Below are positions 1 to 11,392 of a stretch of 64,000 nt of DNA, piece by piece (position 1 is the stretch's first letter; every line of letters begins with the position of its first letter). The notes under the pieces were generated by a model that was not told the origin of the DNA, searched no databases, and saw only the letters and a program-made list of their open reading frames with translations. Made by a program: the position numbers and the translations under genes. Source of the DNA: an uncultured Phycisphaerales bacterium (GTDB taxonomy: Bacteria; Planctomycetota; Phycisphaerae; Sedimentisphaerales; Anaerobacaceae); NCBI GenBank assembly GCA_903857265.1, contig CAIODZ010000022.1, positions 1 through 64,000 on the forward strand, written 5' to 3'.

Positions 1-1
1 C

Positions 2-1057
2 GACCTGCTTGACGACAAGACGTTTCCGTACTTAGAGATTACGACGGGCGATGATTTTGCGGGGGTGTATATAACGCGCAAGCCGAGGGCGAAGGGAACT
101 CGCCTCTTTGGGCCTTTCGCGAGCGCGAAGGATTTGCGGGCGGTATTCGTGGAGCTGCAAAAGATATTCAAATTCAGAAGCTGCACGCTGGATATACGGG
201 CGGACGATGAGAAACGGCGATTTTTCAGGCCCTGTATATTGCACAGCATAAACCAGTGCGTCGCGCCATGCGGGGCGAGAATTGGTAAGGCGGAATACAA
301 AACAATTATTCGTGATTTGATTAAATTCCTGCAATCGAAACGGGCGACGGCGCTGAGGCAGCTTAAAAATGAGATGGAAGAGGCATCGGCGAAGATGGAT
401 TACGAAAAGGCGGGGATGCTGCGCGACCGGATTCGGCTGATTGGGAAATTGGACGAGCGAGGGGAACCGGATGAGGACGTTCAGCCCGAGGTGTTTGCGG
501 CGGAGCCGACTGAGGCGCTGGTGAAACTGCAAAAGATTTTAGACAGCGCCAACCCCGTGCGAATCATAGAGGGAATCGATATCGCGAACATCGGGGGCAA
601 AGAGGCGGTGGGGTCATTGGTGAAATTTATCGACGGGAGGCCCTTCAAGGCAGGGTATAGGCGATTCAAAATCAAGACGGTCGGGGGAAGCGATGATTAC
701 GCGATGATTGCGGAGGTTGTAAGACGCAGATACAAATACGCGCTGGCGGGTGAGGAGCTTTGGCCCGATTTGATATTGATTGACGGGGGATTAGGTCAAT
801 TGCACGCAGCGGAAAACGCTTTGAAACAACTTCTCACCGCGGAGAACGCTAAGAGCGCAGAGAAAACTTTAAGTAATTTAAGAGTGGCGGGGATAGCGAA
901 ACGTGAAGAGGAGCTTTATTTGCAGGGAAAAAGAAGACCATTGAAGCTGCCTCGGAATTCGCCCGCGTTGAAGCTATTGCAATACGTCCGCGATGAGGCG
1001 CACCGGTTCGCGCAGCATTACCATCATCTGCTCAGAAGTAAAAAACTTCTGGAATGA
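2..1057 (+). CDS. uvrC: UvrC excinuclease subunit, 5' truncated by window edge
   Basis: The frame is open from base 2, so the GIY-YIG nuclease half lies outside the window. UvrC makes both incisions in nucleotide excision repair with UvrB. Visible in order are a linker with FGPFASAKDLR, a UVR (UvrB-binding) segment around bases 371-440 containing EMEEASAKMDYEKAGMLRDR, and the RNase H-like endonuclease domain. Its expected acidic and His residues are present: D in EGIDIANIGG (codon 578), D in LILIDGGLGQ (codon 782) and H in RDEAHRFAQHYHH (codon 1001). The protein stops soon after that His, so the usual C-terminal tandem helix-hairpin-helix domain is absent. A repeat-derived insertion lies between GLGQ and the GIAKREEELYL motif. 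The downstream neighbour ribD is convergent. Confidence 0.93.
   Translation, partial: DLLDDKTFPYLEITTGDDFAGVYITRKPRAKGTRLFGPFASAKDLRAVFVELQKIFKFRSCTLDIRADDEKRRFFRPCILHSINQCVAPCGARIGKAEYKTIIRDLIKFLQSKRATALRQLKNEMEEASAKMDYEKAGMLRDRIRLIGKLDERGEPDEDVQPEVFAAEPTEALVKLQKILDSANPVRIIEGIDIANIGGKEAVGSLVKFIDGRPFKAGYRRFKIKTVGGSDDYAMIAEVVRRRYKYALAGEELWPDLILIDGGLGQLHAAENALKQLLTAENAKSAEKTLSNLRVAGIAKREEELYLQGKRRPLKLPRNSPALKLLQYVRDEAHRFAQHYHHLLRSKKLLE
833..866 (+). repeat. 9-bp tandem repeat inserted in frame in uvrC
   Basis: Three imperfect 9-bp units (CGCGGAGAA, CGCTAAGAG, CGCAGAGAA) encode TAE-NAK-SAE within uvrC. The unit length is three codons, so the reading frame is preserved. The peptide falls at a surface loop position between the conserved IDGG and AKREEE motifs. 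The unit resembles the CGCAGAG-type intergenic repeat I recall from environmental genomes; that resemblance is from memory. Confidence 0.6.
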
Positions 1058-1058
1058 T

Positions 1059-4189
<3,131 letters not shown>

Positions 4190-4383
4190 TCAAAAGGGTT
4201 ATTTTGCAATACGCAGATAATACTTACCAATCAAACCCCGGGGGATACATTCTTTAAAAAAAAGTAAGATAATTGTTGCTTACAGGCCGGTGGAAGCATA
4301 GAATATCAAGCGGTTGTGTTTTGCGTATTCAGGCGGTGTTCGCACTGTCAAAATCGGCCAAAGAGATTAAGAAAGGAAAGCAA

Positions 4384-4776
4384 ATGAACATTTATGTGGG
4401 CAATCTGGCACCTGATGTAACCGAAGACGAACTGAAACAGGCGTTCGAGGCATTCGGTCAGGTACAAACGGCAACAGTAATAAAGGACAAGTTCAGCGGC
4501 GAGTCCAGAGGATTCGGATTTGTTGAAATGCCGGCAAAAGCCGAGGCACAGACGGCTATCACCGAAATGAACGGCAAAGACCTGAAAGGGCGAACACTGA
4601 ACGTCAATGAGGCAAGGCCGAAGACCGAGCATCGCGGCGGCGGTGGCGGATACGGCGGCGGCGGCGGTGGTGGCAGACGCGGCGGTGGCGGCGGTTATGG
4701 CGGCGGCGGTGGCGGCAGACGCAGCGGCGGCGGCGGTGGTGGCTATGGTGGTGGCGGCGGCGGCGGCAGGTACTAA
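4384..4776 (+). CDS. Glycine-rich RRM RNA-binding protein
   Basis: This is a 130-residue protein of the bacterial/cyanobacterial Rbp type. Residues 1-80 form one RNA recognition motif with RNP2 as IYVGNL and RNP1 as RGFGFVEM. The rest is an almost pure Gly tail with interspersed Tyr and Arg, resembling RGG/GYGG tails. I chose the ATG at 4384 because it begins exactly at the RRM and follows a purine-rich GAAAGGAAAG. A longer frame from 4273 exists but adds an unstructured leader. Such proteins are often cold-induced RNA chaperones; that role is family knowledge, not visible here. It is monocistronic, ending at a strong terminator. Confidence 0.92.
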   Translation: MNIYVGNLAPDVTEDELKQAFEAFGQVQTATVIKDKFSGESRGFGFVEMPAKAEAQTAITEMNGKDLKGRTLNVNEARPKTEHRGGGGGYGGGGGGGRRGGGGGYGGGGGGRRSGGGGGGYGGGGGGGRY

Positions 4777-4852
4777 CCGTTATTGCCCAAATGCAGTATT
4801 TTCGGGCAACCGAAATTCAATTCTGCACAGGGCCATTAGTCAATAAAATATA

Positions 4853-4886
4853 AGAGCCCCTCTAAACAACGAGGGGCTCTTTTTTT
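4853..4886 (+). terminator. Intrinsic terminator of the RRM gene
   Basis: A perfect 10-bp stem (AGAGCCCCTC / GAGGGGCTCT) with an 8-nt loop is followed by a run of T. It lies 76 bp after the RRM stop. It also sits beyond the convergent cation transporter end at 4945 and may act for both. Confidence 0.9.
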
Positions 4887-4944
4887 GAACAATAAAAAAA
4901 CTCGAAACGCCATTATTCAACCCGTTGCTTTTTCATATACCTGT

Positions 4945-5820
4945 TTAGCGTAAAGCAGGTTCCATATGAACAAGCACATCGACAATCTGCGGGAACACAC
5001 TCATTATCTCTTTTTGAATTGTATGATTAAGCAGGTGCGATTCTCGCATCGTCATATCCGCGTCAATCTGGATATGAAGGTCGAGATGCACGTCATCGAG
5101 CCGGCCGCGGGTGCGAATCTTGTGGCAGCTTTTTACGCCCTTTATTCCAAGCACAACCGCTTCAATCCTCTTCGTATCGGTTATCGCGACGGCATCGCAT
5201 AATATCGCCGACTCCTGCCGTATGATAACGAACGCGGAATGGGCGATAAATCCCGCAATAACCAGCGTAATGACAGGGTCAACAATCGGCATGCCCAGCT
5301 TCACGAAAACCAGCGCCACGATAACCGAAAACGAGGTAAATATGTCCGCCCGCGTATGCATCGAATCGACAACCAGAATATCGCTCTGCAGTTGTTTCCC
5401 TCGCCGATATTCATAAATCATAACCGCGATATTGACTATAAGGGTAATAATCATTACCGCAAAACTGATATAATCGACGTGGGGAACTATGGGCTTGATA
5501 ATCCGGACGACGCCCGCTTTGCCGAGATTGAACGCCACTATAAGAAGCATCGCGGCTATCCCCAGGGCAAAAAGCGTCTCGTATTTCTTATGACCGTAAG
5601 GATGGTCCTCATCCTTCGGCTGCGAACAGAAGCGAATCCCGATGAGACCGATTATATTCGAAATGCCATCGGACAAAGAATGGAAACCGTCTGCGGTCAT
5701 ACTGGTCGAGCCGCTTATATATCCAAAAATCATCTTGGCTGCCGCGACCGCCCAGTTCAAAACCAAAACAATCCACAGGACTTTTTGAATCTCACGATAA
5801 TGCTTTTTCATATCAGCCAT
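4945..5820 (-). CDS. Cation diffusion facilitator family transporter
   Basis: This inner-membrane protein exports divalent metals (Zn, Fe, Co, Mn or Cd) by proton antiport, as known for the CDF family. It is 291 aa. About six hydrophobic segments span residues 12-205, followed by a cytoplasmic domain of about 85 residues. The two intramembrane metal motifs are HxxxD in helix 2 (FHSLSDG) and HxxxD in helix 5 (SMHTRAD). The loop DEDHPYGHKKYE after helix 2 is the standard CDF signature. The pattern suits Zn/Fe/Co more than Mn, but specificity cannot be fixed. The C-terminal domain has the DVHLDLHIQID strand. It is convergent with the RRM gene. Confidence 0.92.
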   Translation of the reverse strand: MADMKKHYREIQKVLWIVLVLNWAVAAAKMIFGYISGSTSMTADGFHSLSDGISNIIGLIGIRFCSQPKDEDHPYGHKKYETLFALGIAAMLLIVAFNLGKAGVVRIIKPIVPHVDYISFAVMIITLIVNIAVMIYEYRRGKQLQSDILVVDSMHTRADIFTSFSVIVALVFVKLGMPIVDPVITLVIAGFIAHSAFVIIRQESAILCDAVAITDTKRIEAVVLGIKGVKSCHKIRTRGRLDDVHLDLHIQIDADMTMRESHLLNHTIQKEIMSVFPQIVDVLVHMEPALR

Positions 5821-5961
5821 TATGCGATTCCTCTTGCCCCGAAAGTTGTCTCTGCGGTCTGCATACTATCAGGGGATGTAATTTTTCATATTAACAAAAC
5901 ACCCCCCTTTCACAAGGGAGGCGTCTATCAACAATACGAATGTCGTATAGCTGTTCAAAAA

Positions 5962-6034
5962 CTCCCCGAGTAGGATTCGAACCTACGACCTGGCGGTTAA
6001 CAGCCGCCCGCTCTACCGGTTGAGCTATCGGGGA
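5962..6034 (-). tRNA. tRNA-Asn (anticodon GTT)
   Basis: A 73-nt cloverleaf is readable on the minus strand. The acceptor stem is TCCCCGA/TCGGGGA (7 bp) with discriminator G. The anticodon loop is CTGTTAA, with the GTT anticodon complementary to bases 5999-6001. The T arm contains GGTTCGAATCC. The 3' CCA is not encoded, so a CCA-adding enzyme is needed. Confidence 0.96.
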
Positions 6035-6289
6035 AAAACAAATATCACATCAGATTATCACAGATTTAGCGGGGTTGTCAAGCGAAAGGGCCGGTTTTGA
6101 AGTAATATCCGCAAAAAATTAAGGGGTAAAAATAAGGTCTGCCCTATGGACAAAAAGGTAAATTATCTGTATACTATGGGTTTTTCAAGGTTTAGGCGGT
6201 CGCGGCGAGAGCCGATAATAAAGGGGGTTTAAGCCACCCGGCCTGTCGGCAGACAAGGCAGACACGCATATTCCAACGGTTTTAAAGAC

Positions 6290-7141
6290 ATGGCAAGAGA
6301 TATACTTGACATAGGCGGATACACTATTAAAAAACGCATCGGAGTAGGTGCGCGCACGACAATCTACCTTGCCACCGATGACTCAGACGGTAAAGAAATC
6401 GCGTTAAAACGGGTCATTCTCGAAAGGCCGGAAGACGTCCGCATTTTCGAACAAGTCGAAACCGAATTCAAAATCGCGCAGAAAATCACCCACCCGTATA
6501 TTCGCAAGTGTTACAAGCTCAAAAAAATACGCAGTATGCTCAAGACCAAGGAAATGCTGCTTGCGATGGAATATTTTGACGGACAATCGCTTGAGGAAGG
6601 GCCTGCGCTGAGCTTACTCGACGTAATGCTCGTATTCAGAATGGTGGCGACGGGGCTTAACGCAATGCACCAGTGCGGGCTGGCTCACTGTGATATAAAG
6701 CCGAATAATATCCTGCTGAACAAAACAGATGGCGCTATCAGAATCATCGACCTTGGACAGAGCTGCCGGATAGGAACAACCAAACGGCGGATTCAGGGAA
6801 CACCCGATTATATCGCGCCCGAACAGGTTCAACGCAAGCCATTAGGCCCCAAGACCGACATTTTCAACCTCGGCGCAACAATGTACTGGGCGTTGACCGG
6901 CAGGACAATCCCGACCATGATACCCAAAAAAGACCCATTCGGACTGCCCGTGCCGCAGGAAGCAGTGCGCCCACCTAATGAAATCAGACCCCAGATACCA
7001 GCAGGCATATCCAAATTAGTGATGGATTGCATCGAGGAAGACCCAATAAAACGGCCCGCAGATATGATGGCTGTGATATCCCGTCTGGATTTGATGATAC
7101 ACAGCATACTCAGCAACAAGTCAAAGACAAACTCCCAATAA
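6290..7141 (+). CDS. Serine/threonine protein kinase (PknB-like)
   Basis: This 283-residue protein is a bare Hanks-type kinase domain. It has a glycine loop (IGVGARTTIYLA), a catalytic lysine in EIALKRV, a catalytic loop HCDIKPNNILL in place of the usual HRD, DLG in place of DFG, an activation segment ending GTPDYIAPEQ, and the DIFNLGATMYWALTG helix. There is no transmembrane helix or sensory domain, so it should be cytosolic. HCD and DLG are conservative variants found in active kinases, and the key Asp, Lys and Asn residues are kept. It lies 83 bp before a phosphoprotein phosphatase-like gene, suggesting a paired reversible phosphorylation module; substrates are unknown. Confidence 0.9.
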   Translation: MARDILDIGGYTIKKRIGVGARTTIYLATDDSDGKEIALKRVILERPEDVRIFEQVETEFKIAQKITHPYIRKCYKLKKIRSMLKTKEMLLAMEYFDGQSLEEGPALSLLDVMLVFRMVATGLNAMHQCGLAHCDIKPNNILLNKTDGAIRIIDLGQSCRIGTTKRRIQGTPDYIAPEQVQRKPLGPKTDIFNLGATMYWALTGRTIPTMIPKKDPFGLPVPQEAVRPPNEIRPQIPAGISKLVMDCIEEDPIKRPADMMAVISRLDLMIHSILSNKSKTNSQ

Positions 7142-7144
7142 CTC

Positions 7145-7173
7145 TTGACAGAACAAAGCCGTAAAGCTATCCT
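7145..7173 (+). promoter_or_regulatory. Candidate sigma-70-type promoter before the phosphatase gene
   Basis: TTGACA (7145-7150), a 17-bp spacer and TATCCT (7168-7173) lie about 50 bp upstream of the phosphatase ATG. The -35 is consensus and the -10 matches at four of six positions. It suggests the phosphatase can be transcribed independently of the kinase. Confidence 0.5.
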
Positions 7174-7224
7174 TCCCTTAGGTTTAGGCAAGAATATGCT
7201 ATTTAAACGATACGGACCTGAAAG

Positions 7225-8073
7225 ATGCCCGAAAAAATCGTCGAACTGTTGAATAAAGGCATGGAAGCCAACAATGCGGACAAATTCAGACAGGGCAATC
7301 TTATTCGTCTGCCTTCTCACGGGTCTGTAATAATCACGGGCGACCTTCACGGACATCGGAGGAATTTTGAACGGATAGTTGCGTTAGCCAACCTGGCACA
7401 GAATAAAAACACCCATGTAATCCTTCAGGAAATCATACACGGCGGCCCGGAAGACGAAGAGGGAGGATGCCTGTCATACAAGCTGCTGTTCGACGCAGTC
7501 GCTTACAAGGTGAAATTCCCGGACCGTGTGCACATAATAATGGGCAACCACGATACGGCGTTCATCAGCAACACCGACGTTATGAAAAACGGCAAAGAAA
7601 TGAACGTGGCGATGCGTTCCGCGTTAGACAGGGAATTCCGTCACGCCAGCGAGCGGGTAAAACTGGCGATAAAGCAATTTTTATTTTCCCAGCCGCTTGC
7701 GGTCAAATGCGACAACGGAATACTTGTCTGTCATTCACTTCCGGGGGACCATTATGCCGAGAAGTTTGACAAACGCATTTTTGAAAGGCAGCTCAGAATC
7801 AACGACATAATCAGGCCTGGTTCGGCGTATTTGCTGACGTGGGGCAGAAGTCACAGCCAGCGTTTGCTGGATGTTATGTCAAAGTCGCTTGACGCGGACA
7901 CTTTTATCCTCGGCCACCAGAGACAGGAAACCGGATGCAGCAAGGCGGGAAATAATCTGATAATTATCGCCTCGGACCACGACCACGGATGCGTGCTGCC
8001 CATAGACCTTGCCAAATCATACACCGTCGAGAAACTGCTGCAACTAATTATACCATTGGCGGCAATAGCATAG
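7225..8073 (+). CDS. PPP-type metallophosphatase
   Basis: This is a 282-residue calcineurin-like phosphoesterase. Metal-site motifs in order are GDLHGH (about residue 38), MGNHD (about 109), VCHSLPGD (about 173) and LGHQRQETG (about 237). The second motif, normally GDxVDRG, is replaced by HGGPEDEEGG. The metal-binding Asp position is therefore unclear, although acidic residues remain. In context it probably removes phosphate from proteins modified by the adjacent kinase, but a nucleotide or other phosphoester substrate is equally compatible. There is no signal peptide. It ends just before a weak hairpin with a T run. Confidence 0.8.
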   Translation: MPEKIVELLNKGMEANNADKFRQGNLIRLPSHGSVIITGDLHGHRRNFERIVALANLAQNKNTHVILQEIIHGGPEDEEGGCLSYKLLFDAVAYKVKFPDRVHIIMGNHDTAFISNTDVMKNGKEMNVAMRSALDREFRHASERVKLAIKQFLFSQPLAVKCDNGILVCHSLPGDHYAEKFDKRIFERQLRINDIIRPGSAYLLTWGRSHSQRLLDVMSKSLDADTFILGHQRQETGCSKAGNNLIIIASDHDHGCVLPIDLAKSYTVEKLLQLIIPLAAIA

Positions 8074-8098
8074 CTTGTCGCCTAAGGACAGCTTTTTT
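8072..8098 (+). terminator. Probable terminator after the phosphatase
   Basis: AGCTTGTC pairs with GACAGCT, with one bulged T, and is followed directly by six T. The stem is short, so confidence is moderate. Confidence 0.45.
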
Positions 8099-8471
8099 AT
8101 TTATACCACCGACCGACTATCCCCAGAGAACCGCGTTTGGACGCCCCAATAATATCGGACCATCAAAATTCTAATTGCGCTTAGTTAAAACACCATCTAA
8201 ACCACATATCGCCCCCTGCCATTCATAGCATATAACTATCTTATTTACAAGGACTTATGCGCTACATATACCGCCTAACGGTTGAGCCGGAAGCGTCCTG
8301 GGTTAAACCGCACACAAAAACCGTGTTTTGATTAAATCGGGCCTGAAAGATGCCGATGTTACAACATCGTAACTTTTAGAAAACTGTGCACTTGCGAAAA
8401 AATATTGTAAACAATTGGGTATAAAGTCGTTTTTGGCTACTACTTATCGCTAAATGTTATGGTCTTAAACT
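8099..8471. other. Intergenic stretch before the signalling island
   Basis: About 370 bp with no convincing gene. It contains the inverted repeat CGATGTT-AC-AACATCG at 8354-8369, a 7-2-7 palindrome about 100 bp upstream of the receiver ATG, which could be an operator. I see no recognisable riboswitch or clean promoter. Confidence 0.5.
8354..8369. promoter_or_regulatory. Palindrome upstream of the lone receiver gene
   Basis: CGATGTT and AACATCG form perfect 7-bp arms around a 2-bp centre. The position upstream of the first gene of the signalling island suits a dimeric regulator site. No cognate regulator is known. Confidence 0.35.
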
Positions 8472-8867
8472 ATGAGTGAGCAATTTACAATACTGGTTGT
8501 CGAAGATGAGGCGCATATCAGGAGGGTGCTGGAATACAACCTCAAGCTGGATGGTTTTGAGGTGTATCTGGCCGAAGATGGCGCTACGGGCCTGAAGCTT
8601 GCGCATGAGAAAAACCCGGATGTAATACTGCTTGACTGGCTTATGCCCGTAATGAACGGGCTACAGATTCTCGCGGAACTGAAGGCCGACAGCAGCACCG
8701 AACATATCCCGGTCTTTATGCTTACCGCCAAGGGTATGATTAGCGACGTCACACAGGCGATTGAAATTGGCGCCGATGACTACATCACAAAACCATTTAA
8801 CCCAATACAGTTGGGCAAAACCATCAGGGAAAAGCTTGAAAAATGCGCAAAGGTAAAAAAAAGTTGA
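8472..8867 (+). CDS. Single-domain response regulator
   Basis: This 131-residue protein is only a receiver domain. It has the acidic pair in VVEDEAHIRR, the phospho-acceptor Asp in VILLDWLMP (about residue 55), the Thr of FMLTAKG and the Lys of YITKPFNP. The sequence resembles PhoB/CheY-type receivers more than the Rcp1-like receivers further downstream. With no output domain it must act by protein contact or as a phosphorelay intermediate. It precedes the TonB receptor gene by about 96 bp. Confidence 0.9.
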   Translation: MSEQFTILVVEDEAHIRRVLEYNLKLDGFEVYLAEDGATGLKLAHEKNPDVILLDWLMPVMNGLQILAELKADSSTEHIPVFMLTAKGMISDVTQAIEIGADDYITKPFNPIQLGKTIREKLEKCAKVKKS

Positions 8868-8880
8868 AAATCGTTTTATT

Positions 8881-8935
8881 CGTCAGCCGTACTGACGATA
8901 CGAACAGATTTATGTCAACCAGACCCGTATACGGG
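8881..8935. promoter_or_regulatory. Two inverted repeats upstream of the TonB receptor
   Basis: CGTCAG-CCGTA-CTGACG (8881-8897) is a 6-bp stem. CCCGTATACGGG (8924-8935) is a perfect 12-bp palindrome ending 28 bp before the receptor ATG. Neither is followed by a T run, so operator or mRNA structure is more likely than termination. Confidence 0.4.
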
Positions 8936-8963
8936 GGAAACTTTTCGTTTGGAGAACACCGTC

Positions 8964-11354
8964 ATGAAAACACGTGAAAACCAGCCGGCAACAAAATGGC
9001 GCCTGTTGCTATCCACCATGATGATGATGGCCATAACTGTGAGCGTGCAAACATTCGCAGCGGAACAAAAGGGAACAAAACAAAAAACTGATTTGACCGA
9101 GCTATCCATCGAAGACCTGATGAACGTCGAGGTCACGTCAACCGCCACACTGACGGATACCAAGCCGCGTCTTGTTCCGGCAGCCGTGACGACAATCACT
9201 GCGGAGCAGATACAGGCATCCGGCGCCCGCAGCTTGGAAGAGCTTTTAGATATTTACGTGCCCAACCTGCAAATACTACGGCACCACTGGGAAGCCGACG
9301 CTATTGGGCTGCGAGGTATCATTGGCGACCGGGACGATAAATATCTACTGTTAGTCAATGGACGCAATATAAATGAACATACCCACTTCGGGGCGGTAAC
9401 CGAGCGTGACCTGGTGCTGCTATCCGATATTCATCACGTTGACGTCGTTCGAGGTCCCGGCTCAGCGTTGTATGGACCTGGCGCGGTATCGATGGTGATT
9501 AATATTGTAACCTTCAGCCCCGATACATTCCAGGGCACAGAGATGACCAGCCGACTCGGCGCAGTCGAAGAGTTCTATTCAGGCGAAATGAAGCACGGCC
9601 AGAAGTTCGACGACAACGACGGCGGCGTGTTCGTTTACACAGGCATTAGCAAATACTCCGGCGCAAGCAAGTATGACGCACCTCAGATTTTCGCGCATGA
9701 TTTCAGTAGGGAAACGGACGTACCGTATTGGAACTCAAAGCCGTGGCCGGCTGGCTGGGGTCCAAACCCACTTGGCGACGTTCATCTGCCGGCCGACGGC
9801 ACCAAGGCAGGGGAGCCGATGACGGGGGACCCAATGAATCGTGAAGGAGCAGACGCCAGAGACCTGCCTGAGGTCAAACTATACGGCGAGGCAAAGAGAG
9901 ATAACTGGGATATCTGGGCACGTTACACTCAAGGCGGCAAACAGTACAACTATGCCCCCGCGCTTTGGGAACGCGCCAGCTGGGGACAAGCCGAATCGGT
10001 ATTTGATAGCTACGATTGGGCCACCGGCGTGCACACGCCTAAAGATGTGAGCGTCAACTTCTACAATTACGACCAGACGACCGGCTACGTTGGGTATAAA
10101 CAGGAGGTGACGAATAACCTCGACATCGATTACGCATTCAGCTATCTAATGACTGATTTTGTGGAATACAGACAAAACGCGGTAAGTGATGCCTATCGTG
10201 AAGACGAGTATTACGGCAAGATACTATCGCGATGGCAGGCCAATGACCAGCACAAGGTTGCCTTCGGCACTGAGCTTGTACACCGGGAGCTTGGTCTGCC
10301 CATCCTCGGCAACTGGCCTACCGGAGCCCCCATCAGCCAGCGATTTTCAGACGCGGGTGTCCCAATGCCGCGATGGGGCACCAATATGTATTCACTGTTG
10401 GGAGAAGATCAGTGGACCATCAACGACCAATGGACAACGTTTCTTGGCGGCCGAATCGACAAGCACACATTTACCGACTACATGTTCTCTCCTCGTGCGG
10501 CGATAGTATTTACCCCGAACGAAAAAGACACATACAAGACGATATGGTCGCGGTCGGTGCGTGCAAATACCGAGGAAGAGATGAAGGTGAATGCCGATTC
10601 CAACGGCGGCGGTAAGAGCACGCCGGAAAAACTCGACAGTATAGAGTTCCGTTATGAAAGGCAGCAAAGCAAGAACCTCGACTTAGCCGCATCAATATTC
10701 GTCGACTATGACCTGAAAGTGATATCATGGAACTACACTACTAAAACAATGGCCCCTGTTGGCACACAAAGGGATTATGGTCTGGAGTTTGAGGCCACTT
10801 ATCACACCGAGAAGACCCGTTTGAGTATCTCCCATAGCTATACGAAACTTTATAGTTTTAGCCTTAATAAGGGCCAAAACACGTATCTCACTGCGAAGCC
10901 ATACGGCCGTGGCGACGACCTGGCCAACTGGTCCAATAACATAAGCAAATTAGTGTTACAGCAAAAGCTCGATGACAAGTGGAGCTTCAACGCGTCACTG
11001 CGTGTCTACTGGGGATTCCCGGGGATGAAGGATGCTGACCGGAATGACCCCTACGAAAGCACTGTTGGTGCGAACTCGACTCTTACATACCCCGATGGGA
11101 GTGCCTTCCCGCTTCACCCATCTATCGAACCCGGGTGGGAAAAGGCGTATCGCGGCAACTACTACCTGGACATGGGTCTGCAATATCAGGCGAGCAAAAA
11201 CCTTACCATTGGCGTGACTGGCTACAATCTGCTTGGCATTTTCAACAGAGATTTCAACAAGCGTAACTACATAACAAGCAACGGCCTATCGAGCGGCGGC
11301 GATTATCGTGACTATGCGCCGGCTGTCGGAGTTACACTTACATATAAATTCTAA
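8964..11354 (+). CDS. TonB-dependent outer-membrane receptor
   Basis: I place the start at the ATG at 8964, which follows GGAGA and gives a good signal peptide (MKTRENQ, then a hydrophobic MMMMA stretch, cleavage near TFAAEQ). A TTG start at 8949 is less likely. The protein is 796 aa. A short LSIEDLMNVEV segment is followed by a plug domain (about 50-170, with VVRGPGSALYGPGAVSMVINIVT) and a 22-strand-type barrel ending in Phe (VTLTYKF). TonB receptors import scarce ligands or signal. Here the gene is followed by yfiR-like and kinase genes rather than transport genes, so a sensing role is plausible. The ligand is unknown. Confidence 0.9.
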   Translation: MKTRENQPATKWRLLLSTMMMMAITVSVQTFAAEQKGTKQKTDLTELSIEDLMNVEVTSTATLTDTKPRLVPAAVTTITAEQIQASGARSLEELLDIYVPNLQILRHHWEADAIGLRGIIGDRDDKYLLLVNGRNINEHTHFGAVTERDLVLLSDIHHVDVVRGPGSALYGPGAVSMVINIVTFSPDTFQGTEMTSRLGAVEEFYSGEMKHGQKFDDNDGGVFVYTGISKYSGASKYDAPQIFAHDFSRETDVPYWNSKPWPAGWGPNPLGDVHLPADGTKAGEPMTGDPMNREGADARDLPEVKLYGEAKRDNWDIWARYTQGGKQYNYAPALWERASWGQAESVFDSYDWATGVHTPKDVSVNFYNYDQTTGYVGYKQEVTNNLDIDYAFSYLMTDFVEYRQNAVSDAYREDEYYGKILSRWQANDQHKVAFGTELVHRELGLPILGNWPTGAPISQRFSDAGVPMPRWGTNMYSLLGEDQWTINDQWTTFLGGRIDKHTFTDYMFSPRAAIVFTPNEKDTYKTIWSRSVRANTEEEMKVNADSNGGGKSTPEKLDSIEFRYERQQSKNLDLAASIFVDYDLKVISWNYTTKTMAPVGTQRDYGLEFEATYHTEKTRLSISHSYTKLYSFSLNKGQNTYLTAKPYGRGDDLANWSNNISKLVLQQKLDDKWSFNASLRVYWGFPGMKDADRNDPYESTVGANSTLTYPDGSAFPLHPSIEPGWEKAYRGNYYLDMGLQYQASKNLTIGVTGYNLLGIFNRDFNKRNYITSNGLSSGGDYRDYAPAVGVTLTYKF

Positions 11355-11392
11355 ACTGAAATTGGGAACGACCGAACAGGAGATATGCTCCG

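Noticed and set aside
4607-4846. Alternative alanine-rich frame over the RRM tail
   Set aside because: It is the second frame of GGC repeats; the RRM frame has the domain, ribosome-binding site and terminator.
5905-5935. C-run and G-run near the tRNA gene resembling a terminator or mobile repeat
   Set aside because: The arms pair only partly and no T run follows, and no gene end is adjacent on either strand in the right orientation.
6100-6289. Possible riboswitch in the leader of the kinase gene
   Set aside because: Some GC-rich pairing is visible, but no class-specific conserved core (c-di-GMP, SAM, TPP, cobalamin) could be matched.
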